Source: CAYLZW01 sp964388085 (GTDB taxonomy: Bacteria > Myxococcota > UBA727 > CAYLZW01). From it: DNA of 9,852 nucleotides. This document shows positions 1-5,643 of this stretch, one piece after another (position 1 is the stretch's first letter; the number at the start of each line of letters is the position of its first letter). The position numbers and the translations under genes were made by a program. The notes under the pieces were generated by a model. It was not told where the DNA came from and did not search any database. It saw only the letters and a program-made list of their open reading frames with translations. The stretch is taken from positions 1-9,852 of the forward strand of contig CAYLZW010000226.1 of assembly GCA_964388085.1 (NCBI GenBank). The letters run 5' to 3'.

Positions 1-11
1 AGTGTCGGGCA

Positions 12-26
12 CCCGGCGGCGCCGGG
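12..26. terminator. GC-rich hairpin just past the fibre gene (weak terminator candidate)
   Basis: A perfect 6-bp inverted repeat, CCCGGC / GCCGGG, with a 3-base loop lies 12 bases beyond the TAG stop (39-41) of the minus-strand fibre gene. There is no run of T after it in the direction of transcription, so it does not meet the usual rule for an intrinsic terminator. In DNA this GC-rich such a short palindrome may arise by chance. It is recorded because it is the only hairpin at the end of the operon. Confidence 0.25.
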
Positions 27-38
27 CGAGACTGCGCT

Positions 39-1547
39 CTAGCGGACGGACACGTACGTGCCGCTTGCGTCACGTACCCACTGCGCGCCGTCCCACGAGG
101 CGTTGAACGTGAACCACACCTGATCGGTGTCCGCGTAGATGCGCAGACGGGTCGCGGCTGTGCCCGCTGCGTTCGAGTCCAGGATCAGCGCCTTCGTCCC
201 GCCGAGCGGCGGGATGCGGATGCTTCGGTGCTGACCAGCGTTCGCCTCGTTGCCCTTAAAGTGATCGCCCTCGAACGCGTCGAGGACCTCGGCGAGCGCA
301 GCCTCGACGTTGGCGGCGTTCAAGTTCGCGCCCGCATCGGCGACGGAGATCGCGCTCGCGGCGTGCGCGCCGCTCGCTTGGTTCACATGGCCGTTGAGCC
401 CGCCGAGCAGCGCCACGAGCGCTGCGCGCAGAGTGCCTGCAGCGATCGCCGTTGGCGCGCCCGCGATGGCATCGACGCCGACGAGACCTGCGCCCGGCGA
501 CGCTGCACCGGTCGCGACGAGGTCTGTCACGATCTCCTGGAGCTGCGCCTGGACGTTCGTGCCGGCGATGTTGTTGTGCGGCGTCGCCGCGATGGCCGCT
601 GCGTTGTGCGCACCGGTCGGCGCGCTCACGTGCGTGTTGAGGAAGCCGAGGAGCTGCGCGAGCTGGCTCTTCACGTTGCCCGCAGGGAGTGCGTTCGGCG
701 CTCCCGCCGCCGCGTCCACGCCAACGCGCGAAGCACCGGAGCTACCCACCGCGCCGGTCGAGATGTCGTCGATCAGCTCGTCGACAGCGGCCTGCACGTT
801 GGCCGCGCCGACGAAGCCGTGCGGCGCGTAGTCGATCGCGGTCGCTGCATGGCGTCGGGCGACCGCCGTGAAGTGGTCGCGAAGCTCGGCGTCGGCCTCG
901 TCGAAGGCCGCCTGAACCGTCGCAGCGAGCGGCTGGAGGATGCTCCAGCTCCCGGTCACCACCGACACCGACGAGCCCTGCGCGAAGATGAACGCCTGCC
1001 GGCGCGAGGTGTCGAGGTCGGCGACGAGGATCTGCGTCTGCCCAGGGCGGCGGCGCACGTCGCACAGCAGTAGCTCGTCCGCCTGGAGCGCGGGCTTCGG
1101 CGCAACGCCGATGGCACCCTCGGGCGCCTGGCGCACGACGAGCTCGAACGACTCGTCACGCCGGAAGAACACCTGCTGCGAGTTGCCGTCCGTGCGCGGG
1201 TCGGAGAGCTGGCGCTTGAAGCGAAGGAAGATGCCGAGCCAGCGCTCGTTGCCGACCGTGGCCACGTCGGTCGGGATGCCCACGAGATCGACGGCGCAGT
1301 CGACGGTCTGCCCGGTCCCGAAGAACATGCGCTGACCGAGGTTGTCGTAGGCCCGCGCCGGAGCCGTGAGGTCCACGGTCAGGTCGGGGACCGGCGAGTG
1401 CGGCGCCGGAACGGCACCGGAGACGATGCCGTAGATGTTCAGATCGGCGGCGAGGTCCCGGTCGGCCTTCTCGAGCAACGCGAACGCGAGGTCGAGCTCG
1501 GCCTCGGTGACGCGCTGGCGGAAGTAGAAGTCGACGCGATCGGCCAT
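39..1547 (-). CDS. Tail-fibre-like structural protein with ~81-residue internal repeats
   Basis: The 502-residue product starts at ATG 1545-1547, with AGG/AAGGA just upstream, and ends at TAG. Residues 1-80 (opening MADRVDFYFRQRV) look like a conserved attachment region. Residues 80-200 are beta-rich. Residues 233-429 carry two full repeats and part of a third, each about 81 residues, with His at 233, 314 and 395 and NVQA/NVEA blocks at 250, 331 and 413. Residues 430-502 form a distinct C-terminal domain rich in aromatic and beta residues, a likely distal tip. Ala/Gly-rich repeats with NVQAA..EL blocks are common in phage fibre and surface proteins, so a fibre or receptor-binding role is inferred from architecture and from the neighbouring baseplate genes. 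No signal peptide is visible, as expected for a particle subunit. It is cut off from the rest of the operon by an opposing gene and probably needs its own promoter. Confidence 0.75.
   Translation of the reverse strand: MADRVDFYFRQRVTEAELDLAFALLEKADRDLAADLNIYGIVSGAVPAPHSPVPDLTVDLTAPARAYDNLGQRMFFGTGQTVDCAVDLVGIPTDVATVGNERWLGIFLRFKRQLSDPRTDGNSQQVFFRRDESFELVVRQAPEGAIGVAPKPALQADELLLCDVRRRPGQTQILVADLDTSRRQAFIFAQGSSVSVVTGSWSILQPLAATVQAAFDEADAELRDHFTAVARRHAATAIDYAPHGFVGAANVQAAVDELIDDISTGAVGSSGASRVGVDAAAGAPNALPAGNVKSQLAQLLGFLNTHVSAPTGAHNAAAIAATPHNNIAGTNVQAQLQEIVTDLVATGAASPGAGLVGVDAIAGAPTAIAAGTLRAALVALLGGLNGHVNQASGAHAASAISVADAGANLNAANVEAALAEVLDAFEGDHFKGNEANAGQHRSIRIPPLGGTKALILDSNAAGTAATRLRIYADTDQVWFTFNASWDGAQWVRDASGTYVSVR
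261..851 (-). repeat. Tandem ~81-residue repeats inside the fibre gene
   Basis: Encoded repeats span residues 233-313, 314-394 and a partial third copy, 395-429. Each begins with H.AA.AI, followed by an NVQA/NVEA..L.E block. The two full copies then have VGVDA.AGAP, a Leu-rich LLG.LN.HV segment and a closing GAH that leads into the next copy. Spacing is 80-82 residues between equivalent positions. The copies have diverged at the DNA level, so this is old duplication rather than recent slippage. Confidence 0.8.
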
Positions 1548-1647
1548 GTCCTTGCCTCGGCGGGCACGACGCCCTCCGGGGAGGCAAAGCCGCCGGACGC
1601 GGCCCTCGGGGACAGGACCGAGCGCCGGGTTGTAGAGTGGTCGGCCG
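1548..1647. promoter_or_regulatory. Divergent intergenic region, probable promoters for fibre and nuclease genes
   Basis: This 100-base gap separates the divergently read fibre gene (start 1547) and DUF3883 gene (start 1648), so promoters for both must be here or the fibre gene must be read through the opposing gene. TAGAGT at 1633-1638 could be a -10 box for the plus-strand gene, but it would leave only a 9-base leader and no convincing -35 box was seen. Most of the rest is taken up by one copy of the intergenic repeat. Promoter activity is inferred from gene layout only. Confidence 0.3.
1573..1613 (-). repeat. Intergenic repeat, copy 1 (upstream of fibre gene)
   Basis: The first 19 plus-strand bases (1573-1591, opening CCTCCGGGGAGGCAAAGC) are identical to 7173-7191. 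The match then continues imperfectly through CCGGA and ends in TCGGGGAC. In the direction of the operon the element ends in GGAGG. Here it lies 25 bases before the fibre ATG, so GGAGG is too far away to be the ribosome-binding site. The extended 8-bp stem seen in the other copy is shortened here to TCCGG/CCGGA. Confidence 0.75.
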
Positions 1648-2643
1648 ATGTCGCCGCCTTTACTCGTTTGCCGAACGGCCTGGATGGACCACTACCGAGG
1701 GGTCACGGCCACCGACACGCCGACCGGCGGCGGCGCGTGGGTGAAGGAGCATGGGTTCGGGCACGAGGCGTTCAACTTCAAACCGGTTCGTGGTGAGTAC
1801 TTCGGCTACGTCCAACCCCCGGGCTCTGGCATCAACCAGGGAAGAGGCATCAATCTCGCGAGGCTGGGTGCCGCTGCTGACGAGGACCAGCTCGACGGCG
1901 TCACCGTCGCATGGGTAGCGACGCATCCCTCGGAGGGCGGCATACGCGTCGTCGGGTGGTTTCCCGACGCGACGGTCTTCGCGGAGTTCCAGGCGCCCGT
2001 CGAATCGAAGGGGCGCGAACTGCCTGATGGGAATGCGCCTAGCTTTCTCATCCGCGCCCGGACCGCGGTCTTGCTCGACCGCGACGAGCGCATCTTCGAG
2101 GTCCCGCGTGGCAAAGGCGGCATGGGGCAGTCGAACGTCTGGTACCCCGACGCCGCAGCCGCAGCGCCACTCCTCAAGTACATCGGCGCTGGCGGGCGGG
2201 GCTCCTCGACCTCGAAGCCCAAGGCCGCTCCGAAGCTGCTGGACGTCGAGCGCCGTCTTCGCATTGAGCGGGCGGCGATGACGGCCGCCGCCAAGTGGTT
2301 CACGGAACGCGGCTACGACGTCGAGGACGTCTCCATGGCTCGCACCGGATGGGACCTCGAAGCGCGTCTCAATCGCGCCCACCTGAAGGTCGAGGTCAAG
2401 GGCACGTCGCTCGGGGCGGGCGAGTTCGTTGTCGAGGTCACCCCCAACGAGTACGCCAAGATGACGAGCAACGAGCACCGCAACGCGTACCGACTGTGCG
2501 TGGTCACGAACTGCGAGGAGTCGCCCACGGTTGCGGTCTTCGCTTGGAGCTCCGAGACCGGCACGTGGGCGACGGGGGACGGCCTGCGACACCTCACGAT
2601 CGAAGAGAGGATCGCGGCGAGGATAAGCTCCCCGCTGGGGTGA
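1648..2643 (+). CDS. DUF3883 (NOV_C) PD-(D/E)XK nuclease-like protein with an uncharacterised N-terminal domain
   Basis: This 331-residue protein is the only plus-strand gene. Residues 5-170 form an N-terminal domain with LVCRTAWMDHY, HGFGHEAFNF, GYVQP, VTVAWVA and VVGWFPDATVF. I recall similar blocks at the N-terminus of DUF3883 or HNH nuclease-like proteins but know no function for them. Residues 181-205 are a Gly/Ser/Lys-rich linker. Residues 206-331 match the DUF3883/NOV_C pattern: a helix ERAAM...WF, then GWDLEA (D236) and KVEVKGTS (E249, K251), giving D-x12-E-V-K, the PD-(D/E)XK core. DUF3883 domains are common in restriction-like and defence proteins. DNA cleavage is inferred from these residues. 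The start at ATG 1648 keeps the first conserved strand; no Shine-Dalgarno is obvious. Its stop lies 4 bases from the opposing tail protein I stop. A defence nuclease or acquired cargo is likelier than a tail part. Confidence 0.8.
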   Translation: MSPPLLVCRTAWMDHYRGVTATDTPTGGGAWVKEHGFGHEAFNFKPVRGEYFGYVQPPGSGINQGRGINLARLGAAADEDQLDGVTVAWVATHPSEGGIRVVGWFPDATVFAEFQAPVESKGRELPDGNAPSFLIRARTAVLLDRDERIFEVPRGKGGMGQSNVWYPDAAAAAPLLKYIGAGGRGSSTSKPKAAPKLLDVERRLRIERAAMTAAAKWFTERGYDVEDVSMARTGWDLEARLNRAHLKVEVKGTSLGAGEFVVEVTPNEYAKMTSNEHRNAYRLCVVTNCEESPTVAVFAWSSETGTWATGDGLRHLTIEERIAARISSPLG

Positions 2644-2647
2644 TTGC

Positions 2648-3985
2648 TCAGTGCAGGTCCGTGGTCTCGCCCAAGTCGCTGAGGCCCAACTCCCAGTGGT
2701 TCGGCAGCACCGGCGGCAGCGGCTCGACGAGGTCTACGAAGTGCGTGTGCGCGGGCTTCAGGTACTCGACGATGGCGCGGAGCTGCTGGCGCTCGCGGTC
2801 GGTGAGGATGCGCGCGACCTCGACGTTGAAGGCGTAGCGCGCGAAGCGGTCGGAGGGGCCGAGCACCCAGTCGACGCCGAGCAGCGACTCGCCGAGGTAG
2901 AGCGTGTCGGCGTTGAAGGGCGTGATGGCCGAGATGTCGATGCCGAGGAAGAAGCGGATCGCGTTCTGGATGCCCTTGGCTGTGCCCTTCTGCCGGTACA
3001 TCTCGACGAGCACCGACGCAAGCCGCCGCTTGCCCATCGCGTCGAGCTCGAACGGGAACGGGTTGCCGAGGTCTCGCAGGATGAGGTCGACGAAGGCCTC
3101 GGGCGCGCGCTCGAGGTCGAAGATATCGGGCCAGCGATCGACGTCGGCGAGCAGGAGGTCCGTTACCTCCTGCAGGCACGCGACGAATCGGAACAAGTCG
3201 CCAGTGTGGTCGTCGCGCCGGTTGTGCTTCGGCAGCATGCGCCACAGATCGAAGCGGCGCCGCTCCGGGCGAGCGGGACGGAAGCCGGTGAAGGTGGCGC
3301 GGTCGTAGGGACCGAGGACGGGGTTGCCGAAGAGATCCGTCACGCCGACGGCCACGACCTCGTGAAGCACGTCGGGCGTCATCTCGGTGTCGAGTGTGAG
3401 GAGGACGACGCTGCCATCGATGCTCACACCAGCGACCGCGACCGCGACTGCTGGCGCGCCCCTGGGCGTGATGGTGAACGTTGCCCCGCTCAGGACCAGC
3501 ACCGCCTCGTCGAACGCGACGCGTACGGTCTTCTGCGCGAGCGCCTGCGCGCCGACGACGCGGGGTGCGGTCCGGTCCTCGACGACGAACGAGTGCACCT
3601 CGTCGAGCGAAGCCGCGCCGCCGACGGTCTGAGCGAGCACGCGCACGTGGACCGTCGCCAGGCTCGCGAGCGGCGCCACCGGATGGAGCACGACGCGCAG
3701 CGTGTCGGTGGTCTGCGTGACGCTGGCGAGCGAGCCCGCGAAGGCCGGGGCAAGCTCGGGCAAGGCGCTGCCGTCGAACGCGAGGACGCCGTCGATCCAC
3801 ACGCGCGCGGTCGAGCGCTCCACGCCATCCGGCCCGGTGTCGACGAGCTCGAGGGCGAGCGTCGCGTCGATGGGCACCCCGCTCTCGCCGGGGCTCGGGT
3901 CACGGTTCACGAGCACGAGCCTCGGCGTCGCTGCGACGAGCGCGACCGAGTCGACGTAGAGCGCGGGCAGCTCGATGGTGCTCAT
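2648..3985 (-). CDS. Tail protein I (P2 gpI-like baseplate wedge) with two N-terminal Ig-like domains
   Basis: This 445-residue protein is identified by its C-terminal half. Residues 243-420 contain FVDLILRDLGNPF, KRRLASVLVEMYRQKGT, GIQNAIRFFLGI and the closing block VEYLKPAHTHF, the pattern of the phage tail protein I / TIGR02242 family. That family joins baseplate J in the wedges that ring the hub. Residues 20-135 and 137-235 look like two bacterial Ig-like beta sandwiches; the second opens DRTAPRVVGAQAL...VRVAFDEAV, as in SbsA-type Ig domains. P2 gpI is much shorter and has no such extension, so these domains may face outward or bind partners. The ATG at 3983-3985 has a strong Shine-Dalgarno, AAGGAG, overlapping the TAA stop of the preceding gene. 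Confidence 0.9.
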   Translation of the reverse strand: MSTIELPALYVDSVALVAATPRLVLVNRDPSPGESGVPIDATLALELVDTGPDGVERSTARVWIDGVLAFDGSALPELAPAFAGSLASVTQTTDTLRVVLHPVAPLASLATVHVRVLAQTVGGAASLDEVHSFVVEDRTAPRVVGAQALAQKTVRVAFDEAVLVLSGATFTITPRGAPAVAVAVAGVSIDGSVVLLTLDTEMTPDVLHEVVAVGVTDLFGNPVLGPYDRATFTGFRPARPERRRFDLWRMLPKHNRRDDHTGDLFRFVACLQEVTDLLLADVDRWPDIFDLERAPEAFVDLILRDLGNPFPFELDAMGKRRLASVLVEMYRQKGTAKGIQNAIRFFLGIDISAITPFNADTLYLGESLLGVDWVLGPSDRFARYAFNVEVARILTDRERQQLRAIVEYLKPAHTHFVDLVEPLPPVLPNHWELGLSDLGETTDLH

Positions 3986-3995
3986 GCCGTGCTCC

Positions 3996-4385
3996 TTACG
4001 CGGTCACCAGCTCGAGCCGCACCCCGGTCGTGTGCAGGCCCGAGAGCTTCGAGACGTTCGCGGCGAGGTCGGTGACGAGGCGCTCGCGGCCGGGCTTGGC
4101 GCGCAGGGACGCGAGCTTGGTGCCATCGACGATGATGCTGGCCTCCCATGCGAGCCCCGGAGGGGTCGACGCGGGCACGCGCAGCCGTAGGAGCGCGCGC
4201 ACCAGCATCACGCCGGTGAGGTCCGTCTGCTGCGTGACCTCGGCGTGGTCGCCGGGTGCGAGCTCGAAGAGGCGCCCGAGCTCGGCATCGCCGAGGACGA
4301 AGGCATAGTCGCCGCCCGTCGCCTTCGACGTCGCGAGGCGACCCTGTCCGCGCCCGAGACGGCTGGTGAACGCGGTCAGCGCCAT
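3996..4385 (-). CDS. Small beta-rich accessory protein of the baseplate operon, unknown function
   Basis: The 129-residue product is not recognised as a named family. Residues 1-50 mix polar stretches with short strands. Residues 55-129 alternate hydrophobic and polar residues (VRALLRLRVP, WEASIIVDG, GVRLELVTA), which reads as a beta-sandwich of the lectin or jelly-roll kind. There is no signal peptide, membrane segment or cysteine. The start is ATG 4383-4385 with a modest AGGTG upstream. It lies 3 bases after one accessory gene and 10 bases before tail protein I, so it is surely co-transcribed and may be translationally coupled. A minor fibre or fibre-adaptor role is possible from position alone. 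Confidence 0.7.
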   Translation of the reverse strand: MALTAFTSRLGRGQGRLATSKATGGDYAFVLGDAELGRLFELAPGDHAEVTQQTDLTGVMLVRALLRLRVPASTPPGLAWEASIIVDGTKLASLRAKPGRERLVTDLAANVSKLSGLHTTGVRLELVTA

Positions 4386-4388
4386 CGC

Positions 4389-5084
4389 TCACACCTGACG
4401 GAACAGCTCGAGGTGGTCGAAGTACGCGCGCCGCGTGACGTCCTTCACGGAGAAGCCGAAGCCGCCGCGCCCCGACGTGAGCGGCTGCGAGCCGGAGTTG
4501 ATGCCGAGGTGGTCGTCGATGAACTCCACCATGCCGGACACGGGCTGCCAGTCGGGCGGCGTACCGAGCGCGTGCAGCGCGAGGTCGTTCTGGAAGACCT
4601 TGAGGACGACATCGCCGTTCGTGTTCACGATGACGTCGAGGCGCAGGTGGAGCCACGTCGCCTGCGCGAACGACGCCGCCGACTTGAGCAGCACGCCGGG
4701 CCCGTCGGCCGTGGGCAGGCCGACCGTCACCGCGCCCTTGCGGAGCACGATGCGGTGCGGATCGTCGTCGGAGAGGCCGAGCAGGTACGCGCTGTCGTTG
4801 ACCGAGTTGCCCTGGCAGCAGAGGAACAAGAACGGCGAGAAGCCAGTGGGACCACCGCCCGGGCCGCGCTGCACGACGCCGCGGATCGAGCTGCCCTTGG
4901 CCATCGGCGCGAAGCTCGCGAGGTTGGCGAAGAGGCCCACCGCGCCCTCGACGGCCGCCAGCGAGTTGAAGGCGTAGAGGAAGCTGCCGCCGCCCGGTGG
5001 GCGCGCGATGCCCGCGGTCACGCCGCGGTCCACGGTCGCGATGTCGAGCCCGTCGTTCAAGTAGGTCCAGTCTGCTTCGGCCAT
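4389..5084 (-). CDS. LamG/concanavalin-like beta-sandwich accessory protein (putative)
   Basis: The 231-residue protein starts at ATG 5082-5084 with GAGGAA upstream, 10 bases after the previous stop. Its pattern resembles a concanavalin A-like jelly roll: a first half with alternating strands (SFLYAFNSL, IRGVVQRG, FSPFLFLCCQG), then TWLHLRLDVIVNTNGDVVLK, a typical LamG-style strand pair with an NGD turn, and a C-terminal GRGGFGFSVKDVTRRAYFDH, where LamG-like proteins often have a 'GG.GF......R.YFDH.' closing strand. Such folds bind sugars or surface polymers, so a role in target binding would fit a tail-tip operon. The fold assignment is by eye and the binding role is inference. A pair of adjacent cysteines (CC) is notable in an otherwise cysteine-poor set of proteins. 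Confidence 0.7.
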   Translation of the reverse strand: MAEADWTYLNDGLDIATVDRGVTAGIARPPGGGSFLYAFNSLAAVEGAVGLFANLASFAPMAKGSSIRGVVQRGPGGGPTGFSPFLFLCCQGNSVNDSAYLLGLSDDDPHRIVLRKGAVTVGLPTADGPGVLLKSAASFAQATWLHLRLDVIVNTNGDVVLKVFQNDLALHALGTPPDWQPVSGMVEFIDDHLGINSGSQPLTSGRGGFGFSVKDVTRRAYFDHLELFRQV

Positions 5085-5094
5085 GATGGTTTCC

Positions 5095-5643
5095 TCAGAT
5101 GGTGGTCGCGGGCGTCCACCCGTTGTTGAAGTCCTCGACAGCCTGTGCGCCCGCGTCGAACATCGCGGCGCTCGAGGTCACAGCCGCCCACGTCCAGGCG
5201 TAGAGCTGGTTGCTGCGCCACTGGTCCTCGAAGTCCTCGCGCGGCTCGCCGTCGAAGACCCCCGTCGCGGCTACGACGTCGGCCCACTCCCGCGCGTAGG
5301 GCACGTTGCTCCACCCCGTCTCGCACTCCTCAGCGGCGAGGCCGTCGAAGGTCGCGGTGACGAGCTGCGCGGGCGGGAGGTCGTAGAGGTAGACGACGTT
5401 TGCCCAGCCGCTCTCGAACTCCTCGTACCCCTTGAGCGCGCTGTCGAAGAACGCTAGCACCACGACGACGTCGTCGATGGAGTCGAGCAGGTCGAACCAG
5501 CGCTCGAAGTCCTCCCACGCCTCTTCGGGCGCGGCGCCGAAGCCCGCGATCTCCTCGAGGCTCGTCACCGCCGAGAGCGTCCAGTGCTCGGCCTCGCCCG
5601 GCAGCACGCCTGCATCCTCGAAGCTGGGGTTGAGGAGCGGCAT
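5095..5643 (-). CDS. Repeat-rich acidic tail-operon protein, unknown function
   Basis: The 182-residue product opens with MPLLNPSFEDAG...PGEAEHW, reminiscent of the first strand of carbohydrate-binding or discoidin-like modules ('NPSFE'). From residue 38 it consists almost wholly of repeats of about 30-33 residues, each with a FE..W core and ending in FD (67, 100, 131, 163). It is rich in Asp, Glu, Trp and Tyr and has no membrane segment. Its ATG shares one base with the TGA of baseplate J (TGATG), so the two are translationally coupled and probably needed in a set ratio. I do not recognise the family. A baseplate decoration or fibre-linking protein is a reasonable guess from the context; the function is unknown. 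Confidence 0.75.
   Translation of the reverse strand: MPLLNPSFEDAGVLPGEAEHWTLSAVTSLEEIAGFGAAPEEAWEDFERWFDLLDSIDDVVVVLAFFDSALKGYEEFESGWANVVYLYDLPPAQLVTATFDGLAAEECETGWSNVPYAREWADVVAATGVFDGEPREDFEDQWRSNQLYAWTWAAVTSSAAMFDAGAQAVEDFNNGWTPATTI
5098..5532 (-). repeat. Tandem ~32-residue FE-x-W / FD repeats
   Basis: Encoded repeat units run at residues 38-67, 68-100, 101-131, 132-163 and a partial 164-182. Shared positions are an acidic FE or CE pair, a Trp 3-4 residues later (ESGW, ETGW, EDQW, NNGW), often an Asn two residues after the Trp, then Tyr, a hydrophobic Ala/Val stretch and a terminal FD. Copies are well diverged at the DNA level. Confidence 0.75.

Noticed and set aside
1633..1638. TAGAGT as a -10 box for the plus-strand gene
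   Set aside because: Not listed as its own promoter feature because no matching -35 box was seen and the leader would be only 9 bases. One degenerate hexamer is weak evidence in this GC-rich DNA.
1660..2592. Long minus-strand open frame (310 codons) opposite the DUF3883 gene
   Set aside because: It is rich in Arg, Ala and Gly with no recognisable motif, as expected for the shadow of a high-GC gene. The plus-strand frame has clear family motifs.
2313..3800. 495-codon minus-strand open frame overlapping tail protein I and running into the DUF3883 gene
   Set aside because: Arg/Pro/Ala-rich composition without domains, and it crosses two genes with well-supported products. It is a GC-driven shadow frame.
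2651..4075. 474-codon plus-strand open frame
   Set aside because: Antisense to tail protein I, low-complexity Arg/Glu/Val composition with no motif. Such frames are common opposite high-GC coding DNA.
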